Source: Macquaria australasica
Lineage: Eukaryota; Chordata; Actinopteri; Centrarchiformes; Percichthyidae
Length of the DNA stretch: 64,000 bases
Reading direction: 5' to 3'
Assembly (NCBI GenBank): GCA_005408345.1
Contig: SEMN01000041.1
Span: forward strand, 51,001-115,000
Shown: piece after piece, positions 37,101 through 44,343 of the stretch
Layout: each line of letters starts with the position of its first letter
How positions within the stretch are numbered: position 1 is the first letter of the stretch
The notes under the pieces: model-generated
What the model was told of the DNA's origin: nothing
Databases searched by the model: none
Seen by the model: the letters and a program-made list of their open reading frames with translations, nothing else
Made by a program: the position numbers and the translations under genes

Positions 37101-37344
37101 AGCACTTCATATCACTCCCTGTAACACGCTCAAGTGACAAAATAATGGATGCGGTTCAATGAGGCAAAAGGAAAACACTCACCTGTGAAGATTCCAGTTC
37201 ATCACTGCCGCTCCCCCTCCCTGATTGGCTGCTGCATGGCGTGCCGCTGTCAGGTGGTAAGGGCCGGTAGCCAATGAGAGGCACGTCGCTTGACTCCACC
37301 CCTGGCAGGTCATAACCACCTGTTCGCATGTTACGGGGCAGCAT
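11398..37344 (-). CDS. rgl2: Ral guanine nucleotide dissociation stimulator-like 2, 19 coding exons, 742 aa
   Basis: Ras effector that loads GTP onto RalA/RalB, linking Ras to Ral signalling at membranes (family knowledge). Exons, 5' to 3': 37344-37183, 28309-28262, 27796-27713, 27623-27457, 25661-25605, 24897-24701, 23373-23264, 22679-22464, 21319-21216, 19677-19593, 16565-16506, 15447-15361, 15273-15241, 14732-14611, 14513-14433, 13507-13414, 13220-12996, 12765-12651, 11579-11398. All borders are AG/GT and phases close (2229 nt). Order: short N-terminus, RasGEF N domain (about 99-240), CDC25 catalytic domain (about 245-515), Ser/Pro linker, Ras-association domain (about 625-742). RGL2 rather than RGL1, RGL3 or RALGDS: start MLPR, ENGYINFDKRR-like DNGYINFDKRRR, linker HMRSPSVSCLD and SHRRSASCG, and end SATFPRIKAKGRRLVRTLF. 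Human RGL2 is 777 aa. Confidence 0.95.
11683..11865 (+). mobile_element. tRNA-derived SINE with perfect 14-bp target duplication
   Basis: Flanked by identical AGCTGACAATACAT at 11669-11682 and 11866-11879. The head has a box A-like TGGCCCAGAGG (11695-11705) and a degenerate box B-like region (CTGGATCCATGCGGGG). The body reads TTTTGCATGTCGTAGCCCCT and CTCTCTACTGTCACTATCTA, and the tail is ATAAAATGCCCC plus an A/TA run, matching the common fish tRNA-SINE architecture. It lies in the last rgl2 intron, antisense to rgl2. Confidence 0.85.
13542..13903 (+). mobile_element. hAT-like MITE family B, copy 1 (decayed)
   Basis: Begins TAGGGTTGAATCTAAAT, includes AAAATGTCAGAAAATTATTT, and ends in a degenerate terminus before ATTCACTT (left flank ATTCAAAT, a possible decayed 8-bp duplication). 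The interior resembles the copies at 20223 and 48567. It lies in an rgl2 intron. Confidence 0.55.
15601..15627. repeat. (CA)n microsatellite
   Basis: Uninterrupted CA dinucleotide run between rgl2 exons. Nothing beyond a length-variable repeat is implied. Confidence 0.95.
16806..17160 (+). mobile_element. MITE family A, copy 3 (3' truncated)
   Basis: Left end TTAAACCTGCACTAACAG, then GGCCAGTTGGGGGCAGTGGA and the GCTGGGCAGGTAGCGTCCAG block. Similarity stops near 17160, so the right inverted repeat is missing. It lies in an rgl2 intron, antisense. Confidence 0.65.
18185..18740 (-). repeat. Repeat family C, copy 2 (inverted), with an inserted fragment
   Basis: Minus-orientation copy (GTCGGTCGGCCCAGACTGAA, TTTTCTTCTAGCGCCACGAT, GCTAATTAGCACACATTAGC). 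It is interrupted at about 18468-18577 by a second, unrelated fish repeat (AGAATCACAATCAGGTTTAT through ACAAGGAATTTGCCTTGG), after which family C resumes at TCTAGCGCCATTATCAGG. Confidence 0.6.
20223..20577 (+). mobile_element. hAT-like MITE family B, copy 2, with perfect 8-bp duplication
   Basis: Termini TAGGGCTGAAACTATT and (reverse complement of the right end) TAGAGCTGAAACAGTT. The element is bounded by identical CACTATAT at 20215-20222 and 20578-20585. An 8-bp target duplication with TAGGG-like ends is the hAT superfamily pattern. It is internally AT-rich with ATTAATCGATTAATCGTTCA and has no coding frame. Confidence 0.85.
20690..21168 (+). repeat. LINE 3'-tail fragment
   Basis: Ends AGGAATTTCATTTTACAGTG, then GTATGGCAATAAAGCCTTGA, the typical 3' tail of L2-like LINEs in fish (truncated 5'). 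No reverse transcriptase remains. It lies just upstream of an rgl2 exon. Confidence 0.5.
21359..21415. repeat. (CA)n microsatellite next to an rgl2 exon
   Basis: Nearly pure CA run about 40 bp outside the exon at 21216-21319, on the acceptor side for minus-strand rgl2, where it appears as (TG)n. Confidence 0.95.
23700..24400 (+). repeat. Repeat family C, copy 3, hosting a family D insertion
   Basis: Plus-orientation copy (GCTAACATGCTGATGTTTAG, TTAGCGTGTTAGCATGCTAT, CATGGCAATCCATTTAACAG). It is broken at about 24044 by family D and resumes at about 24322 with CTACCAAAGTAGTGGACCAA and a decayed GAGCTATAAAACATTGCAGC end. It lies in an rgl2 intron. Confidence 0.6.
24045..24322 (-). mobile_element. 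MITE family D (CAGGGT ends), copy 1, inverted
   Basis: Starts CAGGGTTCATGCAGCTTTTT. The interior (AAACAAATATGACGACAGAA, TTTCAAATATCAAAAGATTT, CAAGGAGTATATTTGAATTC) is the reverse complement of the copy at 47612-47960. The right end is degenerate. It is nested in repeat C. Confidence 0.7.
26268..26763 (-). repeat. Repeat family C, copy 4 (inverted)
   Basis: GTCGGTCGGTCCACCATTTT, CTGAAATATCTCAACAACTA, then TTTTCATCTAGCGCCGTCAG and a partial duplication of the same modules (26470-26760, ending TAATGACATTCCCATCATCC). The family resumes at 27015-27125, beyond the 42-bp minisatellite. It lies in an rgl2 intron. Confidence 0.65.
26802..26972. repeat. 42-bp minisatellite, about four units
   Basis: Units begin GTTTGTATCTGTAACC at 26802, 26844, 26886 and (diverged, 41 bp on) 26927. 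Each is built as GTTTGTATC, then GTAA, then TTTTGCA, then ACTTGT. The 42-bp period is a multiple of three, so both strands show 14-residue repeated open frames (VCICNRSFAHLYSD-like on plus). It is embedded in repeat C. Confidence 0.8.
28515..28912 (+). repeat. LINE 3'-tail fragment with (TA)n and (CTTGAAC)n
   Basis: Contains a long TA-rich microsatellite (28576-28662) and ends CAACTGCATTTCATTGTGCA, ATGCCAATAAAGCTGAAACT, followed by tandem CTTGAAC units, a tail pattern of L2/RTE-like LINEs. No coding frame. It lies in the large second rgl2 intron. Confidence 0.5.
30361..30407. repeat. (CA)n microsatellite
   Basis: Pure CA run in the second rgl2 intron; another (CA)n lies at 30175-30200. Confidence 0.95.
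30810..31441 (+). mobile_element. MITE family A, copy 4
   Basis: Left end TTAAAGCAGTATTAATTGAT, right end AATATTGATTAGTGCAGCTT plus TAA, both with TTAA. The interior contains GGGGGCAGTGGAACAGGCTG and CTCTGTTTTTGTCTCCACCA. Full-length, no coding frame. It lies in the second rgl2 intron. Confidence 0.75.
32618..32824 (-). other. Small ORF of unknown status, 68 codons
   Basis: Minus-strand ATG ORF (MPPTTVAYNHDAYPPGFEAA start, end PTDAPLNVLLSQVSQ) in the second rgl2 intron. The composition is protein-like but there is no recognisable domain and no clear splice site or second exon. It may be chance or a repeat remnant. Confidence 0.15.
33797..34725 (-). mobile_element. Decayed Tc1-like element (second family), minus strand
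   Basis: The left side has ATGGCCAAAAGTATGTGGAC, the terminal signature of a widespread fish Tc1-like family. Minus-strand frames near 34480-34580 read LTDLNPIQHLWDYLEHQL, the transposase DLNPIEHLWDELE-type motif, and 34590-34720 continues the same family (TTGCCACAAAGTTGGAAGCA on plus). Stops and deletions leave no complete gene. A (CA)n run at 34072-34100 interrupts it. Confidence 0.65.
35062..35461 (+). pseudogene. Frameshifted cysteine-rich ORF pair, possibly Kazal-like, unidentified
   Basis: Frame one (ATG 35062) reads to QVAVLDFTQQTVRGDGPVIL and DIVYRESRC. A second frame opens at 35235 and reads CIIYCEVQQPPCDTSTEEVC, then SFGKRVSATSFFSCEEFLEA and RCEVKPKSHVQVMCGV before TGA at 35459-35461. 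Cysteine spacing C-x7-C-x12-C-x7-C-x10-C vaguely recalls Kazal/follistatin modules. AGCAG directly before 35235 could be a splice acceptor, or the two frames may be one gene broken by an indel. It lies in the second rgl2 intron on the opposite strand. Identity unknown; a decayed retrocopy is as likely as a real exon. Confidence 0.3.
35860..36050 (+). repeat. Repeat family C, copy 5 (partial)
   Basis: TAATAGTTGTTGAGATATAT, AATGGTGGCGCAAGTGGAAA, GACCATGAATGTCTGTACAA and ATTCTGGACCAATGTGG match the 3' half of family C. Confidence 0.6.
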
Positions 37345-37599
37345 GGCGCCAGCTGCCACGGACAGGAAGATCACAATAAGAGGAGTGTTTCACGGTCTCT
37401 TAGGCAGCCGTTCAGGCAAACATCTTAAGAGTTTGTTGGGATTAAATAAGTGACAACATGTTCATTAGTGCACATGATAATACAAAGTAACATTTGAAGC
37501 TTATAGTGAACTGGTATTCTCCTTATAAATCACTCTAGAAACTCACTCAGACCAGGAAAACACCAGCTTCCTGTGTGTTAAAGAATTCAATTCAAAATA

Positions 37600-38030
37600 C
37601 TACTATTGGATTATAACTCACTGAACAGTTCAGGGCCAAAATACATTTCTGATCTGCTGCTACTCTACTGTACATTACGAACGGTCCAGACCTCTCAGAT
37701 CGTCTGGGACAGGTCTGCTTCTGTTTTCAGGGTCAAACATGGAGAAGTTCGGTTTCTATGCACCACATATCTGAAACAATCCCTCTTTCAATACTTTAAA
37801 ATTAAGGCTTAAAACATTTCTGTCTTTTTATATCGCCTTGTGTTTCTTTGCTGTCTTAAGGGATATAAACAATAATCAGGCACCCATATGAACATTGAAA
37901 CAGATTTTGCTTGCTATAATCATTCCTGGCCATTAAAAGATCCCTAATGCACCGTTTATGTCTTATATAAAGCACTTTGAATTGCCTTGTTGGAAGGTAC
38001 TACAGAAATAAGCTTATAGTTGGACAGATT
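37600..38030 (+). repeat. L2-type LINE 3' fragment
   Basis: Plus-strand translation contains GPKYISDLLLLYC and RFLCTTYLKQSLF, a degraded form of the C-terminal motif of L2/CR1-type reverse transcriptases (GLAPxYLSDLL and following). It ends AAGCACTTTGAATTGCCTTG, a common tail. 5' truncated. Confidence 0.55.
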
Positions 38031-39400
38031 TCTAAACTTTGACAGATAAAAGATGGATAGACTGAACTTTTTATGATCACATTGCAGTCTGATTAGGACA
38101 AAAATACTTGCCACTTCAATTTCAGTGTTTGAGTCCTTGTTTGTAACTATGTAACTACTCTGAACCTATCAGGCACAGTAATTGTCGGGAAAACAGTACA
38201 GCAACCTCTGAGTGCACGTTTGAGACATTTCAAACAAAGGGAACACACTACAGTAAGTTAATGGCAGCTTGGAGGCCATGGTTAATTTGTTTAACACATT
38301 CACCGTGCCCCACAGCAGGTCAGGATTTGCATAGCAACCCCTCCTTCCATTTCCCTTTCCCCTCTTTGGTATTTGGATTGCTATGAAGATAGACATCTAG
38401 TAAACACGGTTTCAGGAAGAGAGGTGTAGGAGGGAGAGAGATGGAGAGGTTGATACAGCATCATAAGCGCTGTGGAAATGTGAACTCTTCCACAGTGATG
38501 CAAGCCTGAAGCATTGTAATGAAACCACTGTTAGAGCACTCAATTGTGCAGGTAGTGCATAACATGTTGATAAATGATGTGTGCGTTCTGCTTTGCAGTT
38601 TCTTTTGACTTTTGTGAGCAAAACATGCAGAATGGCTGCTGTAACTGAAAATCCACAGATTAGAGTCAATCCCCTGAAGACCCCCTGTCGACTCTCACAG
38701 CTCTGGATAAGAAAGAGCAGGAGCTAAATAGCCTCAAGTGTGATATAAAAATGTGCTGGCACTCCCAACTTTCCACTGTGCCTTTGTCTTGGACTCCCCG
38801 CAGCCCTGTAGCATATGTGCAACACCTACTTTCTCTTACACGATCATTTATCATTGCTGTAGGTTTTTAATTTGGCTCATTATAATCCTGCTTAATAAAC
38901 CAGTTTGCAGTCTGCATGAGAGAGGAGAAGACACAAGTCATGAAGAGTGCCGTTTAATAAGCCATGACCAACGGCTATGCAGAGGTCTGAATGCCTGCTA
39001 TTCACTGACTCTGACCAAAGCAAACAGCCCACATGTGACTGAGGTACACACACACACACAGCTGTAACTAGGTTACAGTTAAGTCACACCCCATAATGCT
39101 CCTTTTTCTGCTCAGTAAATGCAGCCATAGGGTGGTGCTGCAGTTATGTTCAGTCCTAATGATAGCTTCTGTCACAAAGCAGGCTGGATGAAGAGAACAG
39201 AGCCTGACAGTATGAGGGCTGTAAAAGTTTGTGTGTGCTGACACTCCCATTACAACACACAGGAGTGACATATGATGACATTTGCTTCCTACTGTGAGTC
39301 ACCCAATGACATGAAGGCCCTGGCAATTTAAACACAGGCGATCAAATTAACCAAAACAGGCTTGTGGAAGAGAAACGAGGGAAGCTGCAGTTCAACTTAC

Positions 39401-39699
39401 TGATAGCAAAGTGTCATTCGCAGGATGCGGGCTATCCAACTGTGGTCAGCTGGACTCAGGCTGCATTAGATGACCGCTGGTGCTGCTGGCCGACTCAGCT
39501 GAGGAGAGTCGCACCCATCTGTACCACAGTCACCGACGACAACGACAAGGGAGCTCCGTCCTCCGCCTCGCCGCCCCCACCCTCTCTCTCCCCTCTATCA
39601 GTGTCCCCACACACGGCTCGTCTGTCCAGCCTTCAGCAGCCGATAGCGCACTTTGGTCAAGCTGCAAACTCCCTCCCTCCCTCTCTCCTCTCCTCCCCT

Positions 39700-39737
<38 letters not shown>

Positions 39738-39960
39738 CGGCGTCGCAGTTCCTGTATGTTGTGCTCTCAGCGCTTTGGCAACAGCTCCGTCTCTCTGGGT
39801 GGCACACAGCGTGAGGATACTGTACACCAGACCGGCTTCAATGCACCGCTCCTCCGGGGGAAATGTGACTTCAGGGACCGAAGGAGAGACATTCCGCGCA
39901 CGAACGCATTTCCGCACGGTCGGCTTGCGCGGACGCACGCACGCACGCACGCATACACGC
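39401..39960 (-). promoter_or_regulatory. rgl2: rgl2 CpG-rich promoter and non-coding first exon
   Basis: The block is strongly enriched in C, G and CpG compared with its flanks. On the minus strand it contains a consensus donor (TTTGCTATCA then GTAAGTTG) at 39401/39400. The first coding exon has an acceptor-like tract (TTCCTGTCCGTGGCAG) just upstream of its ATG at 37344, so a spliced 5' UTR is the simplest model. The 5' end of exon 1 is not determinable. A CT-rich microsatellite lies at 39675-39738. Confidence 0.6.
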
Positions 39961-42650
39961 CAGTGACAGCCCTTAAACCTTTAACCTCTTTACCTCATCT
40001 AACCTGATCCCGACTGTAACCATAACCCTGAATCCAAAAGGCATTGGTTAACTTTATATAACTTTATTTTAATAGCCTACACTTAGCTCATGCTTGTTGA
40101 ATACCAAACCTTAATACAGCCTTATTCTAATCATGCAAATCCTGATCCTAAATCTTAAATGTAATTTATACCTGTATACTTCAGGTTTGTCACCCTAAAC
40201 TCAAGCCCTAATACTCAGATAATTCTTAATAATAATCTATTTTTATTGGGTATTTCCATTTTATGCTAATTTATACTCAGCTACACTTGATATGCAATAC
40301 AGCCATACAGTAATTAAAGTTACTTTAGCTTTTTGTGCACAAAAAAGGGTGAGTGTCATTAAATATGATGCATTGTTATAGATTAAATTACCCAACAGTA
40401 TATTCAAAAAAATCAAATAGCTCCTCCTTCACCAACTACAACAGTAAAATGTTGCGTTAACAGTATATGCACCAATAAAATAATAATCCAGTATATTAAT
40501 GTAACACTCACAGGGGCAGTTTTTCTGCTTAACAGTATTTTTACTTACTTGTAATTAAAATTTTGCATGCAGGACTTTTCCTTGTAATGGAGTATTCTTA
40601 CACTGTGGTGATACCTTTACTGCCATGCCAAAGGACTGACTAACATTAGACATGTTGCTGTTGTTCAGCTGTTGAAAGGGTGAATGGCACTGTCTGTAAC
40701 CATAAGACCATCCTGCCACTCAGATTACCACAGCCATCATGTGACGGCGATGACCGTGTGCATTATGTAGGCTACAGGAAGTTGAATTGTTTTTGTTTTA
40801 CTTTCTTTTTTTTTTTTGATAAAAGAGTCTCACTGACACACAAGATGGAAAATCACCAGAGGTGATCAAAGTGGGTGGCGGGCCTCCCCAGGGGGGCACC
40901 AAACAGTTTCAGAGGAGGCTCAGTGAATGGAAGTGAACAAATATTACATCAGTTTTTAAAAGGAGTTCACATATAATAGCCTACATGTGCAATTTGGTTA
41001 AAGAGATAGTTCTGAGCTACAGTAGTTTTGGGGAATTGTACTGTTTTTCCCAGAGTCAGAAACTATTAAATGCCTTAGAGCAGACCTCCTTTATGTATTT
41101 GGTGTAGTCTGAAGTTGTGTCAAACAGCAATATTAGGTTTTCTTGGCTTAATTGTTGAGTGTCTATGGGATCAAATAACATAATCATGATCCCATAGGCA
41201 TCCGGGAATTGAGCGAAACTAAGCAAGTAAACTAAAGGGCTTTAAAAGCTTTGTCTGAGGGGAGGTCCACAGTCTCACACTCTGAAGACCCCCGATGTCG
41301 ACAGTTCACATCATATCATTTCAAGGTTTATATGACATCTTGCTGGTTCCCAACTTTTTTTTTGGACCCTTTAAAGCCAAGCCATGCCTTCCAGTTGTGA
41401 CCTCTCATCACAGCGCATGACCTGTGAGAAGTTCAACCAAAGAGTGATGCTCTGTTTTCTTTCATTTAGGTAGTTTTTAGAGTCCTGAGGAGGTACAACT
41501 CTCCAGCATTTCAAAAGCAAAGATTGTAGAAATTTCGGGGGATTTATCTTGCAAATCATATTATATGCAATCACATCACACTTCTGTCAGAACAGAACGA
41601 ATGGCCTTCGCTCCAGACTCAACTTAATGACCCTGAACATCCCTCAGACTTCAGGCTGACTGCGGTACAGCTGGAGTCCTTGTATTTGCTCGCCACCTAG
41701 TGGTAACAGTTAGAGATGGGCACTTTGACACTTTCTAATCTGCCAGGGGCCATTTTGAACCGCACGGCGGTGTTACCACACGCTTGACTGGTGTGAGTAA
41801 TGTGTAAGGCATAAATAAACAAGAAAAGACACAAACATGGGGAAATAAACAAACAACACCTTGAATTGGACACATGTGCCTGTAGCCAAAACGCGTTATT
41901 CTCCCAAATCAACTTAACTGTGAGTATAATCTACTGGAGCCTACATTATGCTTAGCCTAATTAAGCGTTGTTAGCTAATTTAATAACGTGTCTGTGCCTG
42001 TCTGTGAAGACGTTTTGGCAATTTGTTTGTCTTTGTTTTGAAGCAGTTAATAGGTTTTCTGTAATTTGATGCATATTCAACAATGTGCATTTTTGTTTTA
42101 TGACTAGATCTTATGGAGAATAGCAGTCTGCATTGTTTGTGGCAAATATCTTTAATGTATGACTTGAGTTGGTGTAATCAGAGCCATTTAACTTTCCATT
42201 ACACGTTATCCCGGATGTCCCGTGAGAGGAGATGACCCTCTGGATGTAACATCTGTCCTGCAGATGTGGTATTTCGTCCACTTTGGCTTCCAGTATTTTC
42301 AGCAAGGAGTCCTGGAGAGGTTATTCCAAATGTGCAAACTGTATAAATTCTTTAAAGAAAATTGATTAACATGTTTTGATTTTTAAGGAAGAAAAAGAGG
42401 TTTATATGTGGTGCACATTAGTGACCTCATTATTAACCTGTAGCCTAATGCTGAGATATTTTTATTGTGTCATTCTGAAGCACAGAGATGGTATAATGTC
42501 CAATCACCCCTCACATTTTCCTTTTAATAAAGAAAGCAAACACACCATCTAAATTCGGTTAAGTTTGTTAAGAGAGACGCTAATAATCAGTAGTGATGAA
42601 GACAAGTTTAAGTGCTCGGCGCTGTCTGCACTCAGTTTGAAAACTTTCCT
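39961..42650. other. Intergenic region between the divergent rgl2 and phf1
   Basis: Mostly AT-rich, with no gene I can support. It includes scraps of dispersed fish repeats, for example GGCGGGCCTCCCCAGGGGGG near 40877 and TGGTTCCCAACTTTTTTTTT near 41344. It may contain regulatory elements for either gene, but none is recognisable by eye. Confidence 0.4.
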
Positions 42651-42699
42651 CCACGGGTTTCCTAAACTTGGCTGGTCCCTCTTGTTTGAGACCAATTAA

Positions 42700-43382
42700 T
42701 GAGGCGGCTAAATTCATTAATTGGCCACTTAATTGGCCCCTGTCGCTGCGCGCGCTGCTTCCGCTGGCTTTTAGCGCACCGCCATCCCTCCCTCCCTCCC
42801 TCCCGCTGCCAGACATCACAATCCCACCTTGTCACAACGATTTAGGGTCAATCCCTCAGACGGGAAGGTGCTCTCGCCGTGGACCCCCCCGCCACCTCTG
42901 GATCCCCCTCTATCAGTATCTCCCTCCCACTCTATCTCGGTGTTTTATGTCTGCGTCACAACAAGTCGGTCGAGAGCGAGAGGCAGGGATGATGGCGTCT
43001 CTGGCGGCTTGATTCCGGTGCTACTCAGACAAACCCGCCTTAATAGCATCAATAGGTGGTGGCGGAGAGGGGGAGAGGAGAGCAAAAGCGACGGGGACAT
43101 GACGAAACGGCACCGCGGAGGACGGACAAACTAGGCTGAGAGACGGACGGACAGTCAGTCGCCTTTCCCTCCTCCTCCTCGCTGACGGCTTGACTGACAC
43201 ACACAGGCGCTTGGCACAGACAGGGACATACATGCACATCATCCACTTTTTGCAAACACGCAGGCTGCGCATCCGAGCGGGCAGTAATTGGGCAGCGGAG
43301 ATCCACAGCAGATGAGGGCATTTCATGTCCAGCCTGCCCAGGAATCACTGTGACCCCGACGGAAAGGAGTTCGACTTGACAG
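42700..43382 (+). promoter_or_regulatory. phf1: phf1 CpG island and 5' UTR exon (donor at 43382/43383)
   Basis: GC- and CpG-rich segment upstream of the Tudor exons. A good donor follows CTTGACAG (GTACCC at 43383). Joining to the acceptor at 44016 keeps the upstream frame closed by a TGA, so the exon is non-coding for the main protein. It holds short upstream ORFs at 43312 and 43325. The transcription start is not determined. Confidence 0.6.
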
Positions 43383-43680
43383 GTACCCTTCACCGGCCAG
43401 CTTACTGTGCAATTTGCCTGATTTCTCCTTTGATTTGCAAAAGGCTATACGTGCACTGTTATGTATCCTGCGTCTGCCTTGACTTGAGTGCATGCACTGG
43501 AACAAATGCTTAACGTGCAGAGATAATGTCTGCACAGTCATTCATCTATTCAAGTTTTTAAGATGTTGGGAGAAGAAGAAGAAGAAAACAGCAAAGTGCC
43601 TGGCAGATGCTTCAAGTAGCTGCACAGTGATCTTTGCTCATTCAATCAAACTGTATTGCAGCAGTCATCATGCAGTGTTT

Positions 43681-43682
43681 TG

Positions 43683-43717
<35 letters not shown>

Positions 43718-43719
43718 TT
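43681..43719. repeat. (GT)n microsatellite in phf1 intron 1
   Basis: GT dinucleotide run; further GT-rich tracts lie at 44113-44137 and 44155-44192, just after the first coding exon. Confidence 0.95.
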
Positions 43720-44017
43720 CATGTGTGCAGTAATCATTTGTCTTGCTCTCTGGTTGTGTACTCACTCTCATCTTTCAATGTGGTGGATACAGGCTGTCGC
43801 TATGCTCTGGTCTAAAAGGAGGAGGGGGGGGAGGGGGGGGGTGGGCGTGGGGGGGTATATTAACCCCTTTGCACCGAAGCCCGCCTGTCTGAGAGCCAGC
43901 TGAAACGCCGGGCCATAAACCCCTCTGTCAGCAATGGCAGCAAAGTATTCAGCGAATAAATCGGATTTCCATTTCACATGAGCCCTGCTCTCTCTCCTCT
44001 CCGTCTCTCTCCTCAGG

Positions 44018-44343
44018 ATGGGGGGAGTAAGTGAAGGAGATGATGTGTTGGCTCGATGGAGTGATGGACTACTGTACCTCGGCAATGTGAAAAGAGTAAG
44101 TGCATGTGGGAGTGTGTGTCTGTGTGTGTGTGTGTGACAGAAAAAGACTTTTGAGTGTGTGTGTGTATGCAGGCAGTGTGTATGTGTGTGTTCACTTGGA
44201 TTTAAAAAGACTTCCATTTAGTTTTGTCAATCATTCCGCTCACCTGCTATCTCCCTCTCAGGTAGATGGAGTCAAGCAATGTTGTCTGGTGAGATTTGAG
44301 GACAACTCGGAGTTCTGGGTTCTGAGAAAGGACATTCACTCGT
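44018..44343 (+). other. phf1: phf1 Tudor domain exons
   Basis: Two exons encode GDDVLARWSDGLLYLGNVKR and CLVRFEDNSEFWVLRKDIHS. The aromatic cage positions known for PHF1-family Tudor domains are all aromatic here: W14, Y20, F38 and F44. Binding to methylated H3K36 is therefore expected to be kept. Confidence 0.92.

Noticed and set aside
11398..37344. Assignment of the minus-strand gene as rgl3, rgl1 or ralgds
   Set aside because: The MLPR start, HMRSPSVS and SHRRSASCG linker and the FPRIKAKGRRLVRTLF end fit RGL2 best, and PHF1 is its neighbour on the same human chromosome arm.
39364..39966. 200-codon plus-strand ORF, the longest in the window
   Set aside because: It lies in the CpG- and CT-rich rgl2 promoter block; two other frames and the minus strand are equally open, the peptide is low-complexity (Ser/Pro/Leu from CT repeats) and no domain is visible.
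43325..43382. ATG at 43325 as the phf1 translation start
   Set aside because: Joined to the Tudor exon it is in the wrong frame and stops at 44030; the 44018 ATG gives the correct frame and strong context.
43768..44217. 149-codon minus-strand ORF rich in His/Thr
   Set aside because: It is produced by (GT)n microsatellites and overlaps the phf1 Tudor exon antisense.
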